Source: Earliella scabrosa | Taxonomy: Eukaryota > Basidiomycota > Agaricomycetes > Polyporales > Polyporaceae | Reading direction: 5' to 3' | DNA: 64,000 bases | Assembly: GCA_022605405.1 (NCBI GenBank) | Contig: JABYQQ010000022.1 | Span: forward strand, 186,001 to 250,000 | Shown: one piece after another, positions 28,346 through 40,527 of the stretch | Layout of the letters: each line of letters begins with the position of its first letter | Numbering within the stretch: the stretch's first letter is position 1 | Program-made: the position numbers and the translations under genes | Notes under the pieces: model-generated | Seen by the model: only the letters and a program-made list of their open reading frames with translations | What the model was told of the DNA's origin: nothing | The model's database searches: none

Positions 28346-29639
28346 GGTTGACTCTGAATTCTCGTCGCGCCATCGTTTCTGAGAATGACCTCCCCGCCGG
28401 TATGGATCAACGCCGCAGTCGGGTACAGTCCGTCGATTCGCAAGACACCCGAGCCTTAACAGAGATGTTTGCTCACTTCGTTGCGCGTTGGAGTACTTGC
28501 ACTGTAACACTTGCATCGGGATGATGGGCGTACTACGATGAATCGATTCATTGATTCCGAGCGAGGACAGTTCTCGGATGCCCGAGTCTGCTGATGTACT
28601 GTCCGATCCCGGGAGAGACACGGGCGTTTAGATTACCATGCTTGGAACGGTACCAACATCAGAACAATTTAAATATTCAGCGGATGACCCACGAAGCACT
28701 CACGTCGTATTGGCCAATGGCCAACGTCCGATACCCAACTCCAGGCTCAGCGCCCAGCTTGCGCCGAAGATGAGGGACTCGATGTTCGCGATGATGAACC
28801 TGTCTAGTTGTGAATATGTTCCGCGCGTTATCTATGCCTGTGCCCGAGCGCCGCCCAGAAACAGTACACATCGCCCCACTCTGACGGTCAACGGTGCGGA
28901 AGATCTAGAAGGCCACGAATCCACATGTTTGGCAATATGCGCGTTCCGCGCGTCGTACTGTACAATAGGTATGGTACGTAATTGCCTGAGCGAACGTTCG
29001 GAGTATGGCCGAGGCGAGACACGTACACACCGGTCTTTGTGCTGAAAATGTCCTCGGGCTTGGGCTATACGAGGCATGACGGGTACAGTATAAATACGGG
29101 GGCACTCTGCGGGGAAGCACTAGATCTGAAGACGCACCGGCATCGGCAGAACCATGGCACTGAGCACGGAATGTCAGCAGCCGGCCAATCCAGCTCGCAG
29201 TCGCGATGATGCTGTGGGACTGGAGGCGTCGCGGACCCGAGCCGCACGTCCAGGATCGTTGACTTGTAAGAGCACGAGGCTCTACGTGCACGGCCACGAA
29301 CTATCAACTTGAACCATCTTGATCGGATCCTACCGGAGCTACGGAAGGTGGTCAAGACACACGCCCCACACTTGAGAGAAAGGTCGTGGTCCAACGTGTC
29401 CGGTTCAATCAACTGGTAGACGGGCGGGCTGGCCCTATATAGGGTAGGTCGTGCCAGGAGCGTCTGACCGAGTGGATCGCCACCCTCCTACAGAAAGTAG
29501 TAGTACGGAGCCCGGCTCGCTCGAGGGTGACTTTACTCGTGCCCGAAAGGATTGACCGTGCGGCCCGTAGATGTGGAGCGACAGCTTGGATCGACAAGGA
29601 GCTGAGATCGTACTGGAACGATGCGTTTAGCCAATGACA
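28346..29639. repeat. Array spacer, unit 4, left part
   Basis: Collinear with 2280-3640 of unit 1: the relic GGLQFDGQ-like segment, the region around 28750 reading SQLDRFIIANIESLIFGASW on the minus strand, and 28840-29100 matching 2920-3190. Stops and shifts differ between units, so any ancestral gene is dead. The family was not recognised. Confidence 0.5.
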
Positions 29640-30226
29640 TCGGGTGTGAGTGCATGACCAATGGCCGTTTGCCCCCGTATGTCTGGCGAGAGCGAGAAGA
29701 GATGAGGCCGATCAGAGTAGACGCTCGCGAGCGGGAGCAGCATGGTGAAGAGGTCTGTCTGTAGAAAGGAAGCGGAGATATGTCAGTCAGTACGATCGTA
29801 AACACGTACACGACTGAGTGGGACATGGATAGAGGAATAGAGCTTCTTCGCGCGGAGATTACAAGACTCACCATGACATCGCCCCGGCTCCTCGACTCTC
29901 ACGACGAGCTCGCTCAGTCCCGCCCACGCCTCTCCGCCGCCACTCAAGCCGTCGGGAGGTGACCGAGGCGAGCCGTCCGAACGATCCGCGCCCTCCACAC
30001 CGCGCCCCACCGAACATTGTCCTCAACGCCGCCCGCTCCTTCCCCTTCGTCAACGTTCCTGGCGCCCACCAACCCCTGCTGAGCCCAACACTGACGCTCC
30101 GCGGGCTAGTACATATCCACCAGGAGCTTGCGGAGTCGGGTGTGAGTGCATGACCAATGACCGTTCGCCCCCGTATGTCTGGCGAGAGCGAGAAGAGATG
30201 AAGCCGATCAGAGTAGACGCTCGCGA
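29640..30226. repeat. 91 bp direct repeats enclosing a 405 bp unit-specific insert
   Basis: 29640-29730 and 30136-30226 are the same 91 bp with about three mismatches (begins TCGGGTGTGAGTGCATGACC). Sequence after the right copy continues collinearly with unit 1 (about 3720 onward); sequence after the left copy does not. The 405 bp between (29731-30135) has no counterpart in the other units. It carries plus-strand frames at 29780-29962 and 29959-30153 with a coding-like look but no family I recognise. Confidence 0.75.
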
Positions 30227-31479
30227 CCGTGACGAGTGGCGTCGAGGTGATTGATATCGAGCATTGCGAGCGGGTATGTCTTCGTAGCCGGACGGGAGAT
30301 GTTGTCCTTCTGGAGGAGATCAACGACGGGCGTCTGTCTCCGAGCGTACGTGCGGATGTTCATATCAGGGTGACCGTCGTGATGGATCCGGTCGGCGAGC
30401 GCGCATCAGTCGCCATCCTAACGGAGACGTCGTGAGGAGATCGACATGGATGCGACGCTCTCACATGCGTAAGGCAAGACTGGGAGGAGGGAGATTTGTT
30501 GCAGCATTCTACAGCGCATGGCGGGACGAAATCCTACCAGCACCGTGAGGCGAGTCGTGCCTCCTCAAGCGCACCCGCGCCCATCGGGGATGCGCACGGG
30601 AAGTGCTCGGGAGGAGTGACGAATGGACAAACTTTATTCTCCATTCACGATCTTCAAGGTCTTGGGGGGGAACAGCTCGGGCAACCGCACGCGCCGGTAT
30701 TGCAGCCGTGCAATGAGCGTAGCCCTTGACGCCCATAGAATTTTCCTCGCCGAAGGAGCTACCACTGGTGTTTGAGTGTGGCATTCAGGTCACGGAAACG
30801 GCCACACGAGGAGGCCAAGGCGACTAAGAGAGGTAGGGTACTGGATGACGTGTGAGGTGGTGTTGCGACGTCGTCGAGAGAGTGCGGAGACCAAAAGAGG
30901 GGAGAGATGGCGGGACACTAGTTACAAGTGGGACCACCGTAGGAATATTGCAAGGTTAGTGGGTAGCGGAGGCGGAGGGCGTGTTCTATGGAGGGAGTCG
31001 GATAGTCGGGCGAGAGGGATAGCTGGTACGTGTCTGCAAGGGGAAGAGTTCACGGCTATGGACAACTCTCCCGAACACCTGGCCAATCTGCGACGGCTTC
31101 TACGAGCTCGGAGGTCCCTGCAGAGACTCAGAGTACTTGACGAATGTCCTTGGAGGGTAACAATGAAGCATGAGTTATCCGGGACATGAGTGTTTCCGCA
31201 ACACTGGGTGCTCACCGTTAACCTTTATGCCTGATACCGCCAATCCGTAACTGCGTCCTCGGCAGAGCCTGACAGTGAGATCCTCCCAGCAACCAGTTTG
31301 AGATGAGTCGTCCCGAGCGAGATCACCGAAGGAAAGGTTGTTGCAGTAGGAATCTCATCCCAGAGAGTGTAAGCACAGTGCAAGATAGCGAGGGCCTGTA
31401 ACAGCTAAGTACGAGCGAGCCGGCATCGTTAGGTCGTCCCGAGCTCGTCGAAGCAAAAAGACGCCCTGACGACCGGTAC
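30227..31479. repeat. Array spacer, unit 4, right part
   Basis: Closely matches 3720-5119 of unit 1; the 30820-31195 block differs from 4375-4790 at only scattered positions. No intact gene. Units 1 and 4 are the most recently separated pair in the array by this comparison. Confidence 0.55.
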
Positions 31480-31535
31480 ACAAATAAGGCCAAATGCCGG
31501 CGGACGGTCCGATTCGGCGTCCGCAGCGCGTGTGC
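31480..31535 (+). promoter_or_regulatory. Conserved AAAGCCAAA-type box, unit 4 (degenerate)
   Basis: ACAAATAAGGCCAAA at 31480-31494 has one change from the unit 1 box. The expected CACGTG site reads CAGCGCGTG near 31524, so the E-box is lost. 31536-32752 holds only spacer, including the relic ATG segment at 31793. Confidence 0.35.
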
Positions 31536-32752
31536 GGCTCCAACTTCTGAACCCAGCCCTTCGACCTCGCTCCCAAATTCCAGTGACTACTATTCCTGAT
31601 CTCATCCTGAACCATGTGCTTCATTTGGAGCACGCTTGGTTGCCGGATACCAGCAGACCTCCGAGTCGACAATGCTTAGCCTCAAGAGCCAGTACCAGTG
31701 CTCAAACTTGACATCCTGCTTTCACGACGGTTACATACATATACTGGCGCCCTCTTTGGCGATCGGTTTCATACTCGACGTGCGTCGGTAACAATGGCTA
31801 TTGCGCCTGCAGTGCCTTCAAGCTCAGGTCGACAGGTATTTGCCAGTCCAGGTTGCTCAGCGTTTCAGAAACGATGCATTGATGAGTCACGTGGGTAGTC
31901 GTACACTGGTGTGTCCAGCCTAACCTGCTGTATAGCTTCACACCTCATAAGTCTATCTGTCCATTTCGGCCCTATCGTATTACAACTCGGCGAGAGTCGC
32001 TCAGCTTGCGCGACTTCTATGCTGCCCATTGGTCCCACTGACTTTCGCGATGCAGCGACTCGATGACATTGCCGACAGACAAGCTGCCTCGGCTCAGGGC
32101 AACCACATGTGCTCCTTCCCACTCTGCACGGAATACGGCACATGCGGTCAAACGAGCTCACACTGCCCATACTGTGGTTTTTAGACAACTCGGAGCGGTT
32201 TCGACATCGTAGCTTACAGGCGTGTATTCTCGCTCGTTCAGATCTCTATTCGAGTCTTCACTAACTCGCTACCATACAGCATCTACACCACGGACTCGTA
32301 AGATTCTGAGGATGTATCTCGGCTTGCGCCTGAGCACACATTGGGCCTTGTGTTATTTCAGCACGAAGTATGCCATTTAATATTCATGGGAATACGTCAG
32401 AGCTCTTGGGCTCGCGAGATGTCTAGCACACAATGTGCAGACTCCGTCGCGGAACGGAGTCCGAGAAGGCCCAGGGCTTGGGCGCCGATGTCCATGCACT
32501 ATGTCAGGATGCCAATCCCTGTGTGAGGAACACCTTCCGACACCGGCGAATCGATGTCATTCTCAGTCCGTACTGGCCGTAATGCGTGTGCGCCCCTGAA
32601 CAATACAACTCGCGGTATCAGGACTGTTGACGCATCTTATCCCGTACCCTGCTGTCGGCGAATGACCAGCCCACCAAAATCCAGGCTCTCAGCACGCGGA
32701 TCTACTCGGCGATGCTCCGAGTCCGCACACGGTTAGGCGCCTTTGTGAGGGG

Positions 32753-33261
32753 CTCGGGAAAACGTCGCGTGCTGTCCCCACGATGCATGCCCACGCCGCG
32801 CGACTGCCGGCGACATTGCACAGCCGCCGCAGCATCGACGCTCGCTCTGCCTTTGTACCATCGCCGGTCCTGCAGAGGTAAGTTTCACCATCTATCAAGG
32901 CAAGGAGAAGTTGAGATAACCAATTCCTCAGATCCAAGTCCTTGCCTTGGTCGACTAGTACACGAACATCGCGCGAACGTCCAGTTTGGTGCTACGCCTT
33001 CTCAGCCTTTGTCTGTGAGTATTTTGACTTGTACCCTGTCCCGATGATGAAGTCCTGCGAGAAAGATCCATCATTGACTTGAATTTCCGTTATCTAGATC
33101 TGCTTTTGCAGGACTTGGTCGTAGGCTCGATTCGGGATCCTCCCTGAAGCTTGCAAGCAGACGCGGTATTTTCCCAGGAGGACGCCTCTCATTCTCCGTG
33201 AGTGCCAACAGAACATCATCAGACTATATGGCTAATATGATTAAGGGCTTCAAAGCTTGAT
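32753..33261 (+). promoter_or_regulatory. Conserved spliced 5' leader of HET copy H5
   Basis: Starts at the intact CTCGGGAAAACGTCGCG site that is interrupted by a transposon in unit 2. ATG at 32783 opens MHAHAARLPATLH, shifted in frame relative to H1 and H3. Donor-like sites lie at 32878 (GTAAGT) and near 33014 (GTGAGT). The last intron, 33198-33255, has its acceptor 6 nt before the start codon. Confidence 0.5.
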
Positions 33262-35167
33262 ATGTGGCTACTCGATACTCACACTCTGCGGCTCCACCAC
33301 TTCGAGTCTCCGGAGGCAGTGGAGGAAGGCTATGCCATTTTGTCACACGTCTGGGGCGTACAGGAGCTATCCTTCCAGGAGCTTCAAGAGATTACCGGGT
33401 GGTGCGAACGATCAGGCGGTAATCCTCACGCGTTTGTCACGACCAAAATCAGCCGTTTCTGCCAGCTTGCCGAACTCCACGGCTACAAGTGGGCCTGGAT
33501 CGATACCTGCTGTATCGACAAGACGAGTAGCGCCGAGATCTCGGAAACCCTCAACGCGATGTTCCGCTACTACTCCGTGGCTCAAGTCTGCTACGTACAC
33601 TTGGCTGAAACCTCCACAGCCGATTGTCGCCAACTCAAGAAGAATCTTTATGACCCGGAAAATTGGAATAGAGAGGTATTTTCGGTCGACACATGGCATC
33701 GTAGGGGGTGGACATTGCAGGAGTTAATCGCTCCGCGTACTGTTCACTTCCTATCGGAAGAATGGGAGTTCCTCGGCTCGAAACGTGATCTCGCAGTTGG
33801 GCTCGAACGCATCACAGGGATTCCGGCGGGCGTTCTGAAGTTCGAACTGCAGCTCGAGGACATCAGCATTGCGCAACGCATGTCTTGGGCATCAAGAAGG
33901 TGGACGACGAGGCCAGAAGATGAGGCATACTGCCTCATGGGAATCTTCAATGTCAATATGCCTACGCTCTATGGGGAAGGCAGGAAGGCGTTCCGACGGC
34001 TTCAGGAGGAAGTTTTGAAACGCAATCCTGACACTACCTTGTTCGCTTGGGGAGGGTTTTGTAACGTAGTAGATCTCAGCCGACCACCTGAGAGCCTTGG
34101 GGCCGGGGGGACAGGACTTTTCGCACACTCGCCATCTAACTTCACGACCCGCTCACAAACTCGACATATTTCACGACGAGATGGGACGACCACGGTCGGA
34201 TCTCGTCGACACAGGGTATGATTGAAATACATCCTCGTCGTTCACATCTGATGATGCTGTCTCAATTTAACAGATTCTGGGTCCAAGTTACAATCACAAT
34301 GAAGTCGCGTTCTCTGTAACGCCTGCCGGAGTTATGGCTCGCGTCCCTGTCATTCAAGCTGACGGACAGAGATTTGTAGACCTGGGCTGGGTCGAGGGAG
34401 ATGTCCAACTCCTTCTAATTCTGCGGAAAACCGCCGTCGTGTCCCCATCCATCGCCGCTATCCCATTATACACGATCGGATTCCTCGGAGATAGAGAGGA
34501 TCCTCCCCTTCGCATGGTTAAGAAACCCCTCGAGAAGGACGGCCAGGTATCCCTTTCATATAGGAAAGCCACGTGGATGGACGTCTACCTATCTCACTCC
34601 GTGGAGCCTCCGCCTCGCAAAATGGACATCTATCTGCCCGTGAATTACGCGTTCCCCCCGCTCATTCGTATCAGCGAGCATACACTCGTCAAATTCTTCC
34701 ACTGGAAAATCGTCCGTAACATCAAATTTCTCAACGCACAACTGCCGTGGCGAGGTTATCCACCACTAGTGATAGCCTTTATCCATAAAGGTCTCACCCA
34801 GTGGCTGGCGATGGCGATCCAAGTCGGGACTTGCTCAGCCAGCCTTCCGCACTTGGGGAATCCACGTTTAGGATCCGTATGGGCAAACGTACAGGGCAGT
34901 CTCCTCGAGACGTTCCAGGGGGATCATAGCCATCAGTGTCCATCCGATCATGTTTTGACATGGCCTCGTCTTGAGAGGGTGTTTGTCATCGAATTTCCGG
35001 ATCCAGAGCTGGATTTCACGCACCCTGACGATCCCCGTGCGCTGCGGTCACAGTGGACCTTGAGTATCGCCTTCGCAGTACATTCGAGCTCCTCCGTGGA
35101 CGGACACTTGTTACTAGTAAAACTGCACCTAGACTCAGATATATTGATTGAGGGATTCGACTTTTAG
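33262..35167 (+). CDS. HET-domain protein, copy H5
   Basis: Two exons, 33262-34215 and 34274-35167 (58 bp phase-0 intron ending TTAACAG), give about 615 aa, the longest copy. Motifs are YAILSHVWG, WIDTCCIDKTSSAE, DTWHRRGWTLQELIAP and PEDEAYCLMGIFNVNMPTLYGEG. The C-terminal half has QLPWRGYPPLVIAFIH, GSVWANVQG and GDHSHQCPSDHVLTWP. It is the sister of H3. There is no upstream in-frame Met. It is the last gene of the regular OYE-HET array; the following 1 kb breaks the pattern. Confidence 0.88.
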
Positions 35168-36140
35168 AGAGGTCTATTTGTATGATTGTTGTATGCTATT
35201 GACGACGCAGTCCACTGACACTCGCTGATCGGTGAGGTGTTCAATGTAGCAGTATAGCACTGGCCGGCTATTCCTTGTGAATGTATATAGACATACCGCT
35301 GGGTCCGAGCATACGTGACGAGCGTTTCTCCGGGTCATGTCAACTCACTCAGGTCGCACTACTAGTCTCCGTCAGGACGGGTTGCTCGCTACGCCATCCC
35401 ACACATAGAGTATGGGGCGTTCGCCAAAAATTGTAGCGACGCATCAGTGAGTGCTTTTTTGGAGAATCGCGATGCATGCGCGTGTATTGTGGATGTGTGC
35501 GTTCGACTCCGAGTTCTGGGTGGTTTGGGCGCTAACCGAGTTATTCGGGAGCGGGAGAGTCGTTTCGCCAATAGCTCAGTGTGCAGTCATGATTTCCGCA
35601 CCACACTTTCCATACATGTATACATGTGAACTGTACTACTGACCTTATGTATGTGCACTATGGGGAGTCATTCCCACCGTGACGACGACTTATGGGAGAT
35701 GCAATGTTATGGCCGGACAATTTGTGCATGTTTGTCCCGGCGAAGTGCAAACCGTTCACGTTCTATGGGGTATGCTCGCTTCGCTCGCAACAAATAAATA
35801 AATAGGAGTATGAGAGGCACAAGGGCACACATTTGTTCCTTCTGAGCTATTTACTGATGTCACTTGAGATGCCTCTAGTAAGTACCAGAAAATTGACATC
35901 ATGATGTACAAGTCTAGTTGGCATAACAAGATACCGTCGTATAACGCTGTAGTCCTTGACCTACTAGTAGTTCGCGCCCTTTAGATACATGCTTAGCAAT
36001 AGCTGCTGCAACCCCGCACATGCCTTTTGAATGTGCGCACGTGTGCTGAACAGCGAGGTTGCATTGAGTTCCCGCTGGTCGAGAGGAACTCACTAGCAGT
36101 TCGTATATGCGCATCTGCCAATCGATATCATACGTCAGAA
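35168..36140. other. Intergenic, no gene seen
   Basis: Low-complexity A/T runs (for example AAATAAATAAATAG near 35792) and no credible frame beyond short ones at 35447-35642. No similarity to array units was noticed, so this marks the right edge of the regular repeat structure. Confidence 0.5.
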
Positions 36141-37238
36141 TTAGACAGACAATTTGACTGCAATGTGACTCACAAATATGTTCTCAATCTGTGCTTTAAG
36201 ATGTTTCCAGCCGGCAGCTTTCGTAACGTCATGAATGTTGATCATGATGTTATATATCTCGATGTTTCGAATGATTTTACTAGCATGTACCCATAGCAGG
36301 AACAGGTTGAGAGACTCCAGAGGAATGCAATCTTGTACGTCTTGTAGGTTGATGCATAGAGTGGTGGGACGCGACTTGTGGAAGAAGGCGTTGACACCTG
36401 AGGCAAGCATACTATTGGAGTCGGTCCACCCAGCTAGGGATGTGAGCTCGACTGCTTTTACGTTGACGGAAAGCAGGGAGTCGAGAGTGTGGAATAGTTC
36501 AAGAGGCCCTTTCAATTCATACAGGGTTAGGACCACTGGCGCAGAGTCTTCATCTGTACCCTCTATCAATCTGGGCTCGGTCTGAAGGGCTGGGCCTGCA
36601 GATGCTATTGTGAACGGGATGCGAATAGGCTGGATCGCCAGGAGCGAGAGTCGAGGGAAGCGATTTACGATTATCCGAATAAAGGTTTCGTCAATTCGCG
36701 CGTCCGAGAGCTCCACGCGAAAGAAGATTGTCAGACTTCGCACATTGGGGAAATGGACGTCCATCGAGTCCGTAATGAACTCGGTCCCATCTTGCAGCCA
36801 GAGGGTTAGGAGCTCGAGACGAGCCATGGGATCACTGACGGGCTCGAGCGCGGTGTGGTGGCATTTCATCATATGTAGGAAGTGGTAGGGATCCTCCAGG
36901 ACGAGTTCCTTGACCTGGGGAAGAGAGAGGATCTTGACCATAACCACCGAGCTCCGCGTTCTGGCGTCTTCCGACAACAGTTGGCATGCGCCCCATGTGA
37001 CCACGATACGAATGGGTACCGCCTTGTCCCCATTATGAAGCTCCGCGGGGTCGAAGGAGGGTAGATCTTCAATCTCAACCGTCCTAGTGCCCGGTGGAGT
37101 AGGGATGCATCTCCCCTGGGACTGTGGAGTACCCTCAAGGAGCACACGGTGTTCGGGCTCGACGTGGGACATTAGGACGGTGAATAGGAGGGATAGGGAT
37201 TGTGGGGTAGAGAACAGACGGGATGCATACGCTGGCAC
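36141..37238 (-). CDS. Unidentified 365 aa protein, possibly F-box/LRR-like
   Basis: A single uninterrupted frame on the minus strand. The sequence is rich in spaced leucines with repeated L-x-x-L-x-L texture (KILSLPQVKELVLEDP, ARLELLTLWLQDG, NVRSLTIFFRVELSD, FPRLSLLAIQPI), as in the C-terminal part of basidiomycete F-box-type proteins. No F-box motif is visible at the N-terminus, so an upstream exon may be missing or the protein may lack one. It stands between the OYE-HET array and the receptor-derived duplications and shows no sign of decay. The leucine-rich assignment is a look-alike judgement, not a family match. Confidence 0.55.
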   Translation of the reverse strand: MPAYASRLFSTPQSLSLLFTVLMSHVEPEHRVLLEGTPQSQGRCIPTPPGTRTVEIEDLPSFDPAELHNGDKAVPIRIVVTWGACQLLSEDARTRSSVVMVKILSLPQVKELVLEDPYHFLHMMKCHHTALEPVSDPMARLELLTLWLQDGTEFITDSMDVHFPNVRSLTIFFRVELSDARIDETFIRIIVNRFPRLSLLAIQPIRIPFTIASAGPALQTEPRLIEGTDEDSAPVVLTLYELKGPLELFHTLDSLLSVNVKAVELTSLAGWTDSNSMLASGVNAFFHKSRPTTLCINLQDVQDCIPLESLNLFLLWVHASKIIRNIEIYNIMINIHDVTKAAGWKHLKAQIENIFVSHIAVKLSV

Positions 37239-37559
37239 AGAGAGATGGGAGCGTACCAGATTGCATTCATCTATTTATGCTGCCCAGACTTGGGCGACCG
37301 GATGCGGCGGAATGGTGGCGGCGGACAGTCTTGAGCTGGAGCCAGGGGACAGAATGCAGTGAATGCTTTGGCTGCGTCCACAAATGCAACATAACAAATC
37401 TCCCGATACGGAAGCTGGCCGCGTATCCCTGTGGTGTAGTGACAAGGCGAGCACGGAACATACAAGAAGTCCGCGGGATGAGAGCCGAGTATTGTGTTCC
37501 TCAGGGATACGGTTGCCGTCCAAAGCACTGCTCAGAGCTTGGTTAGAAAGCTCATCATT

Positions 37560-38759
37560 CAATAGGACCTGTGGACGTCTCGAAATCAGCACAACTTCTC
37601 TCCATACACCGCCCGTCCGTAGCCGTCCATTCCTTGCATTCGATCAGGGGTGCATCCGTGGCCACCACCGGATGCTAGCTCGGCGAGATCTGATGTTCAG
37701 CCATAGATCGTTCCAAACCAGGATCTGAGATTGCCTTTGTAACATAACGGACGGTGCACCTGCCGAAGCAGGGCGGCTTGGCACAGACCACTGGTGAAAA
37801 GGAAACGGTGTGGCGTGGGCCCGCATCGAGATCGCTTCAGCTTTGCCGGACGGTGCGCAGCCTGAGCCCAATGCAGAGAGAGTAAAAAAGAGCCAGAGCA
37901 AGCGAGAGAAACCGAGACAGCCATGGACGACGACGGCGGTGTCTGTTGCGAAGGTTGTGGCGCTGTGGCGGAGTGGTGAGTCGTCGTCTGGAAGTGGTAA
38001 TGTAGACGCTTGTCCATAACCGAAGTGTGGGAACACGATCACTTGCCGCTTGCCATTGGTGCCACGATTACCCTCTTGTTGTCTCAGTCTGAGTCATCCA
38101 GTAACCAGGTCGCGCCGTCTCGTCTTCGAAAGCGTTGCATGCGATCTGCAGTAGGACGACTCCTTCGCAATGAGCCAGAGGTCTTCTCGATGAGCTGCAA
38201 CTAGTCGCAACCACACGTCGGCCATCAAACTGCACGCCCGCGTCTTGGAGAAGTAACCAGCTCGACGATCACCCATGATCCCGTCTCAACCCAACCTTTT
38301 ATGCTTCCAAACCCACTATGACGCCTACCACCAGGTAAATGGCCGCTTGCTATCTGCGTTCACTGCTGACACGTTGTCTGACTTGAAAATCGCGTCCGCA
38401 ACACAGGGAACCCCATTCTCGGCGGCACGAAGGCCGCGACCGAATCTCCCCGCCGAGACCTCTCGCAGATGTGCTTGCGTCATCCCCCCACCGAGCAGTA
38501 CATGCACTAGGACGTCAGCAGCACAGACTCGAGTAGCGCCCGCCGATGTTGTGCTCGGGTTGTCCATCCTTGTACTCGACATCTCGGCGCACGCCCCCGG
38601 GACATGCAAGCGAGGTCCCGTACTCAATGATACTACCGCGAAGTGGCCACTTTCCTTCCCCGCTGCCCACCACCCGGATATACCCCAACTCAAACTCAAA
38701 CTCGAACTTTCGCTCGAAGCTTCGGCCCGTCACTCCCTTCCTTCACACCCAACTGCCAT
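37560..38759. repeat. Duplicate of the pheromone receptor upstream region
   Basis: Matches 51870-53150 with drift. Examples are GACCTGTGGA at 37567 and 51877, and the stretch 38090-38280, which is close to 52430-52615. It carries no gene of its own; the minus frames here appear only because the two copies are homologous. Confidence 0.6.
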
Positions 38760-39970
38760 CATGACACGTCTTGCTCTCGACCCTGGCGCGGGGCCGCGAA
38801 GATGTGCCATCGGCCAGGACGTCATGCAGAAGGTGTACACGCTCATGCAAGACCTTATGTTATGCCTCATCATTCCTCTCGTCGTCCTTCGTGAGTTGTC
38901 CTCCTTCTGTCTTGCGGCCCCACACCCCTCGTCCCGTTCGCGCCCATCAATCGCGCTGGTCTCATCCATTTGTGGCACCATTGCCATCCAGCCACATCCC
39001 CCGCGCGCCCAACGCATTCATGATTCCGATCGGTGGTCACGTTCAAGCCCCGTCCAACCCCACTGTTTCGACATCGTCACGGACTTCGGCTACGCCCCAT
39101 CCATCTGTACGTCATCCGTCTCCGAAACTCTGATCTGAATCCTGCCTCGTATCATCCTGCCTCGTATCATCAGTCAAGCTTCAAGCCGATGCGAATCTCG
39201 CCCTCCGCGGCCGCCTGGATAGCAGCCAGGCTGGTTATCGTCACCCTCTCAACATCGCCGCATCCATCCATCCTCTCTTCACGGCCATCTCGATCGCCAT
39301 CCTCGCGCTCACCGCCACGGTCTTCACGGTGCACGCCCACATGACGGAGTCGTTGCCTCGCGGCCTCGCGTCTCGACCTGGTTTGGACCAAAGTCGAGTG
39401 GCGGGTTGTCCCCGCGAGCTCTAGTGCTCGTCGCGATGATGACTATGGGCCTCGTATGTTGAGCGACGGACGACAGCTTGCCAGACCACCAGGTTCTCTG
39501 AGGTGGTTGCGCGCCACCCTCCTCCGGCAACCGCCTCCGCTACTCCCGCCCGCGCTCTACTCGCCGCCACCACAGCGCCCAGGTCGGGCTCCATCCGCTA
39601 CACCTACAGGCTGCCGCGGCTCCAGTGGCCGCCATGGCGTACGCGCCCCAGATTGAGTCGGAGCGGGTGAAACCACCCGCCCGTCTTGATCGTGACAGCG
39701 CCACGGCCACGGCCGCCGTCGTCGGTCGTCCAGGACGCATACGCGTCCATCCTCCGTCTCCTAGTGGTCCTACACCGATTCGCGTTCTTTCGCACCTATA
39801 CGAACGTCCCGCGAGCGCGATGTCGACCCCGACGCGCTCCGCGTAGTCGAGCACAGCATGGGACGGTATGGGCCACACGGCTCTCATTGGGAGGACCTCG
39901 TCCCAATCCAGGCAAGCGCTGCGGACGCAGACAGCTTCAAGGGTCCTGAAGAGGAGGGAGATGTCACCTT
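38760..39970 (+). pseudogene. STE3-type pheromone receptor pseudogene
   Basis: A decayed second copy of the receptor at 53186. Near 38780 the sequence jumps from the leader region straight into the middle of exon 2, so the first helices and the start are deleted. What remains reads CAIGQDVMQKVYTLMQDLMLCLIIPLVVLR, then after the intron HCFDIVTDFGYAPSICTSSVSETLI followed by a stop. Further on, a 15 bp tandem repeat (39139-39168, ATCCTGCCTCGTATC twice) and several indels break the helix 5-7 region. The cytoplasmic tail is traceable to about 39970 (LPPALYSPPPQRPG). Confidence 0.85.
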
Positions 39971-40527
39971 CGCCGCGTAGATCCCGTCCCCGGTGTCGGG
40001 CTGGCTTGACGATCACCCATCGAATCCTGACAGCATCCGGCCAGGTCTTCGCCGTCGTGATGTGGCTACACATGAGGTATACACACCAGGCCGGACGTAG
40101 TTGTGTACCCGTCCCGCTCGCACTCGTGCGTATTTCACTACTGCCTCGTCCTCAGAGCCCGTTTATGTAACACGCTCCTCTCCTCCTGTCGACGAGATGC
40201 CTTTACGCAGTAGGTGTCTATCCTAGCGTACGCCACCGAAGTCCATATGGGACCCTCGATACCACAGAGCGGTCAGAGTCACAAGACACGCACGGACTCG
40301 CTACAAAACGTTCGAAGGTGCAGCACAAGACGATCGAGGATAGCTACAACAGAGAGCCCGGGAAGGTGATACTACTAGACAATACACACTGTCGTAGAAG
40401 CATCATGAGTCACGCCACTCAGCAATGAAGTGAGCGGTCGAGAACACCAATGGAGAGGGAGGTCGGGTGAGCATCGCGGCGTACAGGCTCGACATGTCCA
40501 AGAAGATAACAGGAAGGGACGTGGGCT

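Noticed and set aside
35750..35815. A/T-rich repeat AAATAAATAAATAG as possible retrotransposon tail
   Set aside because: Too short, and no reverse transcriptase or target duplication is seen nearby.
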